5,410 bases of DNA from Xanthobacteraceae bacterium (GCA_030043335.1 JASHXX010000263.1:1-5410); one strand, 5' to 3'; shown: positions 1-5,410, counted from the stretch's first letter. A program made the numbers and translations. The notes: generated by a model not told the origin, from the sequence alone.

Positions 1-283
1 GCACCAGCGGGCTTCCCGATTGTTACCCGCAGCGTTACCTATTGCCGATATGTCGATTTAAGTATCTGAAATTAAAGAGCTAATTCTCAATAGCCTATTT
101 GGGGACCGAACAAGCCTTTTGCGTGCCGCCATTTCTACGTTTCCGCCGCATTCGATTCGTCCGGCATTCTTGAATATCCGTTGCCGGAATTGCCAAAATC
201 TGCCGCGGCGGGGCTTTAGATTCGCCGTTGCGCTCCGCTCTTATGCACTGCGCCTCATGTTGCCGCAAACGGAGCAAGAGCCC
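1..283. other. Intergenic leader without a recognised gene
   Basis: All three + strand frames entering from the left edge hit stops within about 80 bases, and none of the short peptides is recognisable, so I cannot say whether an upstream gene ends here. Bases about 40-115 are clearly more A/T-rich than the rest of the window, as expected of a regulatory region. A weak sigma70-like pair, TTGAAT (170-175) and CAAAAT (194-199) with an 18-base spacer, lies about 85 bases before the ATG at 284 and could drive that gene. The open frame to the left of 284 has no convincing coding character. I see no RNA gene or repeat in this stretch. Confidence 0.4.
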
Positions 284-634
284 ATGCAAGCGTTGAACAG
301 TCTGACGTTGGCTGCGAGTGCCGGTGTGCTCGTCCTTGGCGCGTTGGCGGCGCCGCAAGCAAGCGCAGCCGACATGGGGGTGCCGCTGGGTCAGTACGAG
401 CAGGGTCCGCCGCCGCAATATTACGGTCCGCCGCCGGCCGAATAGGGCTACGCCTATCCGCCGGCGCCCCCCGCTTCCGGCTATCCGTCGCCGCCGGCGG
501 TCGCCTATGCCGCACCGCCGGTCGTGTTTGTTCCCGGATCCTACTACTACGCGCCCGGGCCATATTGGCGCGGTTACGGACCGCGTTTCGCCTACGGCTA
601 TGGGCATTGGGGCCGCCCCTATCACCGCTGGTGA
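284..634 (+). pseudogene. Secreted Tyr/Pro-rich small protein, interrupted by in-frame TAG
   Basis: The ATG at 284 is preceded by GGAG (271-274) and opens directly into a signal peptide: a hydrophobic stretch to about residue 22, then an Ala-rich cleavage site ending PQASA-A near residue 28. I chose it over the in-frame ATG at 257 because it places the signal peptide at the N-terminus. The mature part is rich in Pro, Tyr and Gly ([13 protein letters not shown]), then meets TAG at 443-445 after 53 codons. The same frame stays open for 62 more codons with the same composition (GYAYPPAPP, then [15 protein letters not shown], ending GRPYHRW) before TGA at 632-634. Full length would be 116 residues, typical of the small exported Tyr/Pro-rich proteins common in this group, whose function is unknown to me. 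TAG is one transition away from CAG (Gln), which would fit. Possible readings are a nonsense mutation, a sequencing error, or amber readthrough (least likely). Confidence 0.7.
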
Positions 635-671
635 CAATCGCGGCAGGTGCGGCACCGTATCCCGATTTTGC

Positions 672-702
672 TTATCCTTCCCCGTTCCGCGGGGAAGGAT
701 AA
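672..702. repeat. Perfect 13-bp intergenic hairpin, possible terminator
   Basis: Bases 672-684 (TTATCCTTCCCCG) and 690-702 (CGGGGAAGGATAA) are exact reverse complements around a 5-base loop, TTCCG. The hairpin lies 37 bases after the TGA of the secreted-protein gene and 30 bases before the Shine-Dalgarno of the next gene. No T-run follows on the + strand (the next bases are CGCGCC), so it is not a textbook intrinsic terminator. The other strand continues GCAAAATC, also without a proper T-run. It could end or stabilise the upstream transcript, or be a copy of a dispersed intergenic palindrome. I recall similar CCTTCCCCG...CGGGGAAGG hairpins in Bradyrhizobium-type genomes but could not check. 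Confidence 0.6.
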
Positions 703-732
703 CGCGCCCTCGCGTGGCGGCATTCCGGCCGC

Positions 733-740
733 AGGAGGTG
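733..740 (+). promoter_or_regulatory. Strong Shine-Dalgarno of the cyclophilin-like gene
   Basis: AGGAGGTG matches the anti-Shine-Dalgarno sequence almost perfectly and ends 4 bases before the ATG at 745. It fixes the start codon and shows that this was an efficiently translated gene, even though the frame downstream is now broken. Confidence 0.8.
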
Positions 741-744
741 AGCC

Positions 745-1112
745 ATGCGTGTGCGCTTCGATTTCGGTACGGTCACGCTCGATGCCGAGATCCTCGACAC
801 GCCGACGGCGAAGGCGATCGCCGCGGCGCTGCCGATCACCGGCTGGCGCTCACCTGGGGCGAGGAGGTCTATTTCGAGGTCCCGGTCGAGGCCGCGCGCG
901 AAAGGACCGCCCGCGCGGTCGTCACGCCGGGCGAGATCGCTTATTGGCCGGAAGGCAACGCCATTGCCATTGGCTTCGGCCGCACCCCGATCTCCGAGGG
1001 CGACGAGACGCGGCTCGCGAGCCCCTGCAACATCTGGGCGAAGGCGCTCGGCGATGTGAGGACGCTGGCCAAGGTCAAGGCCGGCGACAAGATCAGGGTG
1101 ACGGCGGCGTAG
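745..1112 (+). pseudogene. Cyclophilin-like-fold protein, split by a frameshift
   Basis: The first 35 codons, from the ATG at 745, read [10 protein letters not shown]... through [11 protein letters not shown] and ITGWR at 849. After that the frame turns to Arg/Ser-rich nonsense. The homologous continuation begins in the -1 frame at about 849 with [13 protein letters not shown], then [26 protein letters not shown] and [14 protein letters not shown], ending at TAG 1110-1112. Joined, the product is about 122 residues, the usual size of the small bacterial cyclophilin-like family (the TM1367/DUF369 type, Pfam Cyclophil_like). The PTAKA..ALP, WGxEVYF, YWP and FGxTPxS blocks are, from memory, that family's hallmarks. 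The family has a cyclophilin fold, but I know of no established activity or partner. Loss of one base near 840-855 explains the break exactly. No slippery heptamer is visible there, so programmed frameshifting is unlikely; mutation or sequencing error is the better reading. Confidence 0.8.
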
Positions 1113-1293
1113 TTTGCTGTCCCGCCGGCTGCGTCGCCCGTGTCGCGAGGGCGAGCATCAGATCCCAGGCATTGCCGATATTGATGGCGAGAAGAAGCAG
1201 CAAGGCGCTGGCGACCACGTCCGCGCCCGCCGGCGAGCATTCGGAACATTCTCGTTTAGTTGAGCATGATTTTTTCGGAAAACCGGGTGCCAC
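1093..1293 (-). CDS. Doubtful mini-ORF with one hydrophobic segment
   Basis: This - strand frame encodes up to 66 residues and ends in TGA at 1093-1095, overlapping the 3' end of the cyclophilin-like gene tail to tail. Its ATG lies inside the palindromic repeat, so the first 20 or so residues are probably not genuine. The middle is protein-like: [20 protein letters not shown] is one hydrophobic stretch suitable for a membrane helix. A different ATG at 1247-1249, in the neighbouring frame, gives MFRMLAG just before this helix. Removing one G from the run opposite 1226-1228 would fuse the two into a protein of about 50 residues. It may therefore be a small membrane protein, a frameshifted remnant, or chance. 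No good Shine-Dalgarno is visible for any start, and I do not recognise a family. Confidence 0.25.
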   Translation of the reverse strand: MAPGFPKKSCSTKRECSECSPAGADVVASALLLLLAINIGNAWDLMLALATRATQPAGQQTTPPSP

Positions 1294-1310
1294 TTTTCCG
1301 GATCATGCTC
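1262..1310. repeat. Dispersed-type palindromic element after the SDR gene
   Basis: GAGCATGAT (1262-1270) pairs with ATCATGCTC (1302-1310), and inside it CGGAAAA (1276-1282) pairs with TTTTCCG (1294-1300) around an 11-base loop. The two stems are separated by TTTTT on one side and a single G on the other. From memory, near-identical GAGCATGAT...CGGAAAA...TTTTCCGGATCATGCTC elements recur between genes in Bradyrhizobium, Rhodopseudomonas and relatives; this was not checked. The right arm shares one base with the SDR stop codon (complement of 1310-1312), so any SDR transcript ends in this hairpin. It may act as a terminator or as a 3' end protected from nucleases. Confidence 0.75.
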
Positions 1311-2056
1311 TAGCCGCGACCGACGAACGGCATCTTGTTCGCCATCACCGTCATGAACAGCACGTTGGCGTCGAGCGGCAGGCTGGCCATGTAGACCACG
1401 GCGCGGCCGACGTCGTCGACGTTCATGCGCGCCTCCGGCATCATGCGGCCGTCGGCCTGCAGCATCCCGGTCGTCATCTGCTCAGTCAGCGGCGTTGCGG
1501 CATTGCCGATGTCGATCTGGCCGCAGCAGATGTCGTAGTTGCGGCAATCGAGCGCGGTCTGCTTGGTGAGCCCGGTGACGGCGTGTTTGGTTGCGGTATA
1601 GGCGACAGTGCCGGGCCGCGGCACGTGGGCCGAGATCGAGCCGTTATTGATGATCCGGCCGCCGCGCGGTTCTTGCGCCTTCATGATCTTGATCGCTTCC
1701 TGGGTGCAAAGCAGCACCGCGGTGAGGTTGGTGGCGACAACCGCTTGCCAGCGATCGAGCGGCACCTCCTCGATCGGCATTCCGCGCATGCCGATGCCGG
1801 CATTGTTGAACAGGAGATCGAGGCGGCCGAAGGCTTCCTTGGTCTTGGCGAACAGCGCGCGGATCGAGTCCGGCTCTTTGACGTCGGTCAGCACCACAAG
1901 GGTCTTTCCGCTCGCCTCCTTCGCCACCGCCTCGAGCGGCTCCTTGCGCCGGCCGGCGAGCGCCACAGCGTAGCCCGCGCCCGAAAGCGCCAGCGCGGCA
2001 GCGCGGCCGACGCCGGTTCCGGCTCCGGTCACTACGGCGATCTTCTGCGCTGCCAT
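1310..2056 (-). CDS. SDR family oxidoreductase (classical short-chain dehydrogenase)
   Basis: This 248-residue protein has the length and motif order of a classical SDR. The dinucleotide-binding motif is TGAGTGVG (residues 10-17), NNAG is at 84-87 and the structural Asn is N110. The catalytic triad is Ser140 (in NNGSIS), Tyr153 and Lys157 (YTATK). Arg36 and Arg37 after the second strand, in place of an acidic residue, suggest NADP(H) preference. The usual Pro-Gly after the active site is replaced by DIGNAAT (182-188), and the protein ends in MPFVGRG; both features occur in a Bradyrhizobium-type SDR subgroup I recall, whose substrate is unknown to me. The ATG at 2054-2056 is preceded by AGGGAGA (2062-2068) with 5 bases between them, which supports this start. 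The gene lies 159 bases after the GGDEF-EAL gene, beyond a palindrome, so it may be transcribed separately. Likely a cytosolic NAD(P)-dependent alcohol/ketone oxidoreductase; substrate cannot be predicted. Confidence 0.93.
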   Translation of the reverse strand: MAAQKIAVVTGAGTGVGRAAALALSGAGYAVALAGRRKEPLEAVAKEASGKTLVVLTDVKEPDSIRALFAKTKEAFGRLDLLFNNAGIGMRGMPIEEVPLDRWQAVVATNLTAVLLCTQEAIKIMKAQEPRGGRIINNGSISAHVPRPGTVAYTATKHAVTGLTKQTALDCRNYDICCGQIDIGNAATPLTEQMTTGMLQADGRMMPEARMNVDDVGRAVVYMASLPLDANVLFMTVMANKMPFVGRG

Positions 2057-2102
2057 CGGCGTCTCCCTGTCCCCTCATTCCGGAAGCCGCGACAGCGGCC
2101 GT

Positions 2103-2178
2103 CCGGAAATCCATAACCACGGATCGTGTGGTTGTGAAGGAGCGGAGCGGATTGTGCGGCGGCGACTATGGATTCCGG
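2103..2178. repeat. Nested palindromic element between the GGDEF-EAL and SDR genes
   Basis: CCGGAAATCCATA (2103-2115) is the reverse complement of TATGGATTCCGG (2167-2178) except for one extra A. A second, inner inverted repeat, AACCAC (2115-2120) with GTGGTT (2128-2133) around a 7-base loop, sits just inside the left arm. The element occupies about half of the 159-base gap between the GGDEF-EAL stop and the SDR start. The phrases CCATAACCAC and TATGGATTCCGGGCT resemble an intergenic repeat I remember from Bradyrhizobium genomes, so this may be a degenerate copy. It could terminate the upstream transcript or separate the expression of the two genes. Confidence 0.55.
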
Positions 2179-2215
2179 GCTGCTCGCTTCGCTTGGCCCC
2201 GCAATCGCGGGCGCG

Positions 2216-4486
2216 TCAGCTCGCGAGCGCGACTTCCTGGTCGGGGCTGCCGACGCGATAATCGTCGGGCGAGGCCAGCCGGGCGCTGACATCGGTCGCG
2301 GTGCCGGGCCGGCCGAAGCGGAAGCCCTGCATCGAGTGCACGCCGGCGGCGCGCAGGAACAGATGCTGCTCGGCGTTCTCGACGCCCTCGGCGGTGACCC
2401 GCATGCCGAGCCCGCGGCCGAGGCTGACCACGGCGTGAACGATCGCCGCGGCGTCGGGCGCGGTCTCGATGCTGCGCACGAAACTCGAATCGATCTTGAG
2501 CTTGTCGAACGGGAAGCGGCGCAGATATTGGAGGCTGGAATAGCCGGTGCCGAAATCGTCGAGCGCGAAGCGCACGCCGATGGCCTTGAGCCGCAGCATC
2601 GACAGTTCCGCGGATTCCAGATTGCTGAGGAGGGTGCTCTCGGTGAGCTCCAGTTCGAGCCGGCTCGGGTCGAACTTGGTTTCCTTGACGATGCGCTCGA
2701 CCACTTCGACGAAGTCGGAGCGGCGGAACTGCAGCGGCGAGACGTTCACCGCAACGGTCAGGTCCGGCCAGTCCTTGCCGTCGAGGCAGGCGCGGCGCAG
2801 CATCCACTCGCCGAGCTCGACGATCAGGCCGGAGTGCTCGGCGATCGGGATGAACTCGACCGGCGGGATCACGCCGATCGAGGGATGGATCCAGCGCGCC
2901 AGGGCCTCGACGCCGACCATCTTGTCGCCCGAGGCGTTGACGATCGGTTGGTAGGCGGCGGTGAGGCCGTCGTTCCTGATCGCGTGCAGAAGGTCGCCCT
3001 CGAGCAGCTTGCGATTGGAGAGGTCGGCGTCCATCGCCGCGTCGTAGATGCAGGCGCGGTTGCGGCCTTCGTTCTTGGCGCGGTAGAGCGCCATGTCGGC
3101 GTAGCGCAGGATGTCGGCGGCGTCGCGGGCGCGGCGGCCGATTGCGGCAATGCCGATCGAGGCACCGATGACGATGTTGTGGCCGTTGATCGCGTAGGGC
3201 GCGCATAGCGCGGCGATGATGCGGCCGGCGAGCGCCTGTAGCGAGTAGGAATCCGAAGAGCACAGGGTGATGATGGCGAACTCGTCGCCGCCAAGCCGGG
3301 CGACGAGATCGTCGCCGCGCACGATCCGGCTCAGGCGTTGGGTGACGTTGAGGATCAGGGCGTCGCCAATATGGTGGCCGAGCGTGTCGTTGACGTCCTT
3401 GAAGTGGTCGAGGTCGATGTAGAACACCGCCGCGGTCGGCCCGCCGCGGCGCACCTGTTCGATCACGGTCTCGAGCCGTTCGCTGAAATAGATGCGGTTC
3501 GGCAGGCCGCAGACCGGATCGTGCAGGGCGAGGTGGCGCAACTGCGTCTCGCCGGTGGCGATGGTTTTTGCCGTCTGCCGTATGTGGCGGATCACCAGGC
3601 CGACGAGCAGCGCGAAGCCTGCGATCGTCACCGCTATGAACGGCAGCACGCTCCACACGATGGTGCCGCCGGCCTTGGTCGGCTTCCAGGCGAAGCGTAC
3701 GATCGGGGCGCCCTGGGCGTCGGCCAACGCCATGACCTGCTCGTCGAGCGGCTGCGCCGGGTCATCGAGCTTGTGCAGGTCGGCCAGCTGCAGGCGGCCG
3801 CCGATCTCGCTCAGCATCGGTTCGTCGATGTATTTGACCGAGAACACAATTGGCGCGCGCTCGTTGCCGAGCTTGAGGTCGCTGTCGGAGCCGACCGCCG
3901 CGCCGGCGACGATCGCGGGCCGATCGAGGAAGCGTTGGATCAAAGCCACGCGCCGGCCCGGATGGAGCGGATATTGCCCGGCGACGACCGGAATGGCGCG
4001 ATCAGGAGCGGCGTCGCGCCGGCCGCGCAGGAGCTCGAGGCTGTCGGCGAGCCCGCGATGCAGATCGGCGGCGGTGACGTTGCCGCCGGCGCGGGTGAGC
4101 GCGTACTCGATCTGGTCCGAACCGTCGACGACGACGACGATGTCGTGCCGAAAATATGCTTGCAGCCATTCGCCGAGCCGTTGCTGCACCCACTGCGGAT
4201 CGTAGTCCACCCGGATCGCCGCGGTGGCACGTTCGGTCGCGGCGGCGCTTTCCAGCTCGCGCGCGATCCGCGCTCCGCGATCGGCGATCGCCTGCTGGAT
4301 CAGTTGCTGCTCGCGATTGAACGAAACTTCGTCCGCCCGCTGCGCCGAGGTGAGCACGGCGACGACGACGCAAACGATCGCAACGGCGACGATCGCGCCG
4401 ATCGGCATGACCAGGCTCGGGCGCACCGGGTTCCAGTCCGACCGCTTGCGTTCCTCGGCGATTTTTGGTCGCGCCGAAGTCACCAC
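2216..4486 (-). CDS. Membrane CHASE4-like/GGDEF/EAL cyclic di-GMP protein
   Basis: This 756-residue protein has a short cytoplasmic tail, a first membrane helix (about 25-47), a periplasmic region of roughly 225 residues, a second helix (about 275-299), then GGDEF and EAL domains. The periplasmic part (VDYDPQWVQQ, EWLQAYFRHD, IVVVVDGSDQIEYA) resembles a CHASE4 sensor; the ligand is unknown. The cyclase domain starts at DPVCGLPNR (323-331), has IDLD (357-360) and an intact GGDEF (399-403). An inhibitory-site RxxD (R390, D393) precedes it by the canonical five residues. The phosphodiesterase domain keeps EAL (527-529), NVS (N581), ELTES (613-617), DDFGTGYSS (643-651), KLKID (K664), AEGVE (E700, E703) and MQGF (Q720). 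Both activities are thus possible: synthesis of cyclic di-GMP from GTP and its hydrolysis to pGpG; which dominates cannot be told. The start is GTG at 4484-4486, with a second GTG immediately after; a later start at M27 would remove only the N-terminal tail. Likely controls motility, adhesion or biofilm, by family. Confidence 0.95.
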   Translation of the reverse strand: MVTSARPKIAEERKRSDWNPVRPSLVMPIGAIVAVAIVCVVVAVLTSAQRADEVSFNREQQLIQQAIADRGARIARELESAAATERATAAIRVDYDPQWVQQRLGEWLQAYFRHDIVVVVDGSDQIEYALTRAGGNVTAADLHRGLADSLELLRGRRDAAPDRAIPVVAGQYPLHPGRRVALIQRFLDRPAIVAGAAVGSDSDLKLGNERAPIVFSVKYIDEPMLSEIGGRLQLADLHKLDDPAQPLDEQVMALADAQGAPIVRFAWKPTKAGGTIVWSVLPFIAVTIAGFALLVGLVIRHIRQTAKTIATGETQLRHLALHDPVCGLPNRIYFSERLETVIEQVRRGGPTAAVFYIDLDHFKDVNDTLGHHIGDALILNVTQRLSRIVRGDDLVARLGGDEFAIITLCSSDSYSLQALAGRIIAALCAPYAINGHNIVIGASIGIAAIGRRARDAADILRYADMALYRAKNEGRNRACIYDAAMDADLSNRKLLEGDLLHAIRNDGLTAAYQPIVNASGDKMVGVEALARWIHPSIGVIPPVEFIPIAEHSGLIVELGEWMLRRACLDGKDWPDLTVAVNVSPLQFRRSDFVEVVERIVKETKFDPSRLELELTESTLLSNLESAELSMLRLKAIGVRFALDDFGTGYSSLQYLRRFPFDKLKIDSSFVRSIETAPDAAAIVHAVVSLGRGLGMRVTAEGVENAEQHLFLRAAGVHSMQGFRFGRPGTATDVSARLASPDDYRVGSPDQEVALAS

Positions 4487-4487
4487 G

Positions 4488-4498
4488 CTCCCACCCTC
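4488..4498 (-). promoter_or_regulatory. Ribosome-binding region with two tandem GTG starts
   Basis: On the - strand the bases before the gene read GAGGGTGGGAGC followed by GTG GTG. GAGGG (4494-4498) lies 7 bases from the first GTG (4484-4486), and GGGAG (4488-4492) lies 4 bases from the second GTG (4481-4483). Each core is well spaced for one of the two starts, so initiation could occur at either; the products differ by one residue. No ATG lies nearby in this frame until residue 27. Confidence 0.5.
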
Positions 4499-4536
4499 GG
4501 CCTATCGTTGTTCGCTGCGGACCATAGGCGGCAAAG

Positions 4537-4567
4537 ATTGCAAATCGCTTGCGGTTGAACTTGCAAA
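4537..4567 (-). promoter_or_regulatory. Repeated TTGCAAA motif, candidate promoter or operator
   Basis: In the 219-base gap upstream of the GGDEF-EAL gene, TTGCAAA occurs at 4538-4544 and again at 4561-4567 on the + strand, 23 bases apart. The first copy sits in a small inverted repeat, GATT-GCA-AATC (4536-4546). Read on the - strand, TTGCAA (4561-4566) and TGCAAT (4537-4542) are 18 bases apart and could be a weak -35/-10 pair, about 50 bases before the GTG start. The stretch is A/T-richer than its surroundings. A two-site operator is an alternative; the evidence is sequence pattern only. The rest of the gap shows no convincing terminator for the gene to the right. Confidence 0.25.
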
Positions 4568-4705
4568 ACCTTGCCACTTTTGGCCGGAGTGCATCGGCCG
4601 TGAATGTTAACGTTGCGTAAAGGACGCCGGCCAAGACCGCCGCGGGTGCCGGTTCCGCAAGCGCAAGCTGCCGCGCCCTTGTCCGGACGCCTCGTTGTAG
4701 GCGGT

Positions 4706-5410
4706 TTACCGCTTGTTACCGTAGGGCGGGCGCGGGATGGCGATGTGAGCGGCGCGCAGCGCCGCCGACCAGCGCTCGCGCAGGTCGGTGAAATAGGGCT
4801 CGCCCGGTTCGATGCGGTAGATCAGCTCGGCGTCGCAGGCGTCGCGCCGCACCACCAGGAGATCGATCGGCATGCCGACGCTCAGGTTCGAGCGCATGGT
4901 CGAGTCGATGGAGACGAGACCGACCTTGAGCGCGTCGTATAGATCCATGCCGTAGCTCACCGCGCGGTCCAGCACCGGCTTGCCGTATTTGTGCTCGCCG
5001 ATCTGCAGATAGGGCGTATCGGTCGTGCTCTCGATGAAATTGCCGGCCGAATAGATCATGAACAGCCGCATGCGCTCGCCGGCGATCTGGCCGCCGAACA
5101 GGAACGAGACGTCGAACGACACATCGGAGGCCTCGAGCGCCTTGCCTTCGGTGGAATGGATCATGCGGATGACATGGCCGACGCGCTGCGCCGCCTGGAA
5201 CATCGTCGGCGCGTTCATCAGCGTTTCGTGCGCGCCGCTTTCCGGGTTGTCGAAACCTTCGGTCAGGATGCTGAGCACCGATTGGCTGATGGAAAGATTG
5301 CCGGCGGAAGCAATCGCCATGATCCGCTTGCCGGGATCCTTGAACACGTGCAGCTTGCGGAAGGTCGCGATGTTGTCGACGCCGGCATTGGTGCGCGTGT
5401 CGGCGAACAT
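4706..5410 (-). CDS. Anbu-type proteasome-like peptidase, N-terminus cut by the window edge
   Basis: The 234 visible residues match the Anbu (ancestral beta subunit, HslV-like) branch of proteasome-type Ntn hydrolases. The run FADTRTNAGVDN followed by IATFRKLHVF is the family's N-terminal signature; GERMRLFMIYSAGNFIES and, further on, LVSIDSTMRSNLSVGMPIDL are typical later blocks. Asp4 and Lys19 of the visible part correspond to the active-site Asp and Lys near positions 17 and 33 of proteasome beta subunits. The nucleophile (normally Thr right after the initiator Met) lies outside the window: the ATG at 5408-5410 aligns with an internal residue, so about 14 N-terminal residues are probably missing. 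The stop is TAA (4706-4708). Known Anbu proteins assemble into open helical, lock-washer-like oligomers in the cytosol; substrates are not established. The family is often encoded beside transglutaminase-like, alpha-E and ATP-grasp proteins, which would be upstream, to the right. The next gene leftwards starts 219 bases away and looks independent. Confidence 0.93.
   Translation of the reverse strand: MFADTRTNAGVDNIATFRKLHVFKDPGKRIMAIASAGNLSISQSVLSILTEGFDNPESGAHETLMNAPTMFQAAQRVGHVIRMIHSTEGKALEASDVSFDVSFLFGGQIAGERMRLFMIYSAGNFIESTTDTPYLQIGEHKYGKPVLDRAVSYGMDLYDALKVGLVSIDSTMRSNLSVGMPIDLLVVRRDACDAELIYRIEPGEPYFTDLRERWSAALRAAHIAIPRPPYGNKR

Noticed and set aside
95..655. Open frame of 186 codons on the - strand
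   Set aside because: It is antisense to the secreted Tyr/Pro-rich gene; its Arg-rich product reflects GC-rich Pro/Gly/Tyr codons read backwards.
849..851. Programmed -1 frameshifting in the cyclophilin-like gene
   Set aside because: No slippery heptamer or obvious downstream stimulatory structure is visible, and this family is normally encoded in one frame; a lost base is the simpler explanation.
647..2116. Open frame of 489 codons on the + strand
   Set aside because: It runs through the broken cyclophilin-like gene in a wrong frame, the intergenic palindrome and the antisense of the SDR gene, so it has no consistent coding identity.
2168..3208. Open frame of 346 codons on the + strand
   Set aside because: It is entirely antisense to the EAL and GGDEF coding sequence, with no recognisable domain.
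2166..3656. Open frame of 496 codons on the - strand
   Set aside because: It is an out-of-frame shadow of the GGDEF-EAL gene, very rich in Arg and Pro; the real frame carries all conserved motifs.
4127..4142. Short GAC trinucleotide run
   Set aside because: It is only four to five units and encodes the hydrophobic strand IVVVVD of the sensor domain, so it is explained by coding sequence.
3338..4558. Open frame of 406 codons on the + strand
   Set aside because: It lies antisense to the GGDEF-EAL gene, which has unmistakable domains; the product is rich in Asp/Arg/Gly/Ala repeats and resembles no protein. Long antisense frames are expected in GC-rich DNA.
4701..4712. GCGG-TTTA-CCGC palindrome across the Anbu stop codon
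   Set aside because: The stem is only 4 bp and there is no T-run, so I do not call it a terminator.

Overview
The window is GC-rich, with strong G/C bias at third codon positions. It looks like the chromosome of an alphaproteobacterium of the Hyphomicrobiales (Rhizobiales), most likely of the Bradyrhizobium/Rhodopseudomonas type. This rests on codon bias, the style of the proteins (a short secreted Tyr/Pro-rich protein, an SDR ending in VGRG, an Anbu-type proteasome homologue) and several intergenic palindromes that resemble dispersed repeats of that group. No search was run, so the taxonomic call is inference.

Layout. Positions 1-283 hold no recognisable gene. On the + strand, 284-634 is a gene for a small secreted Tyr/Pro-rich protein, interrupted by an in-frame TAG at 443-445. 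It is followed by a perfect 13-bp hairpin (672-702). Next comes a cyclophilin-like-fold gene (745-1112, strong Shine-Dalgarno), whose two halves lie in different frames and join near position 849. All remaining genes are on the - strand and are read from the right edge leftwards: an Anbu/HslV-like proteasome-type peptidase (4706-5410, N-terminus outside the window), a membrane-bound CHASE4-like/GGDEF/EAL protein of 756 residues (2216-4486) and an SDR oxidoreductase of 248 residues (1310-2056). A doubtful membrane mini-ORF lies between the SDR gene and the cyclophilin-like gene, where the two strands converge.

How the genes relate. The three - strand genes are separated by 219 and 159 bases, and the second gap contains a palindromic element, so one tight operon is unlikely and no common pathway is evident. 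The GGDEF-EAL protein keeps the synthesis motif, the inhibitory-site motif and the full set of phosphodiesterase motifs, so it could both make and degrade cyclic di-GMP in response to a periplasmic signal. The Anbu gene belongs to a family often found beside genes proposed to form a peptide-ligation/tagging system; those neighbours, if present, would lie beyond the right edge.

The most notable observation is that both + strand genes are broken, each by a change explicable by a single base, within about 400 bases of each other. This points to local gene decay or to base errors in the assembly. I see no CRISPR array, tRNA, rRNA, transposase or clear new multi-gene system.
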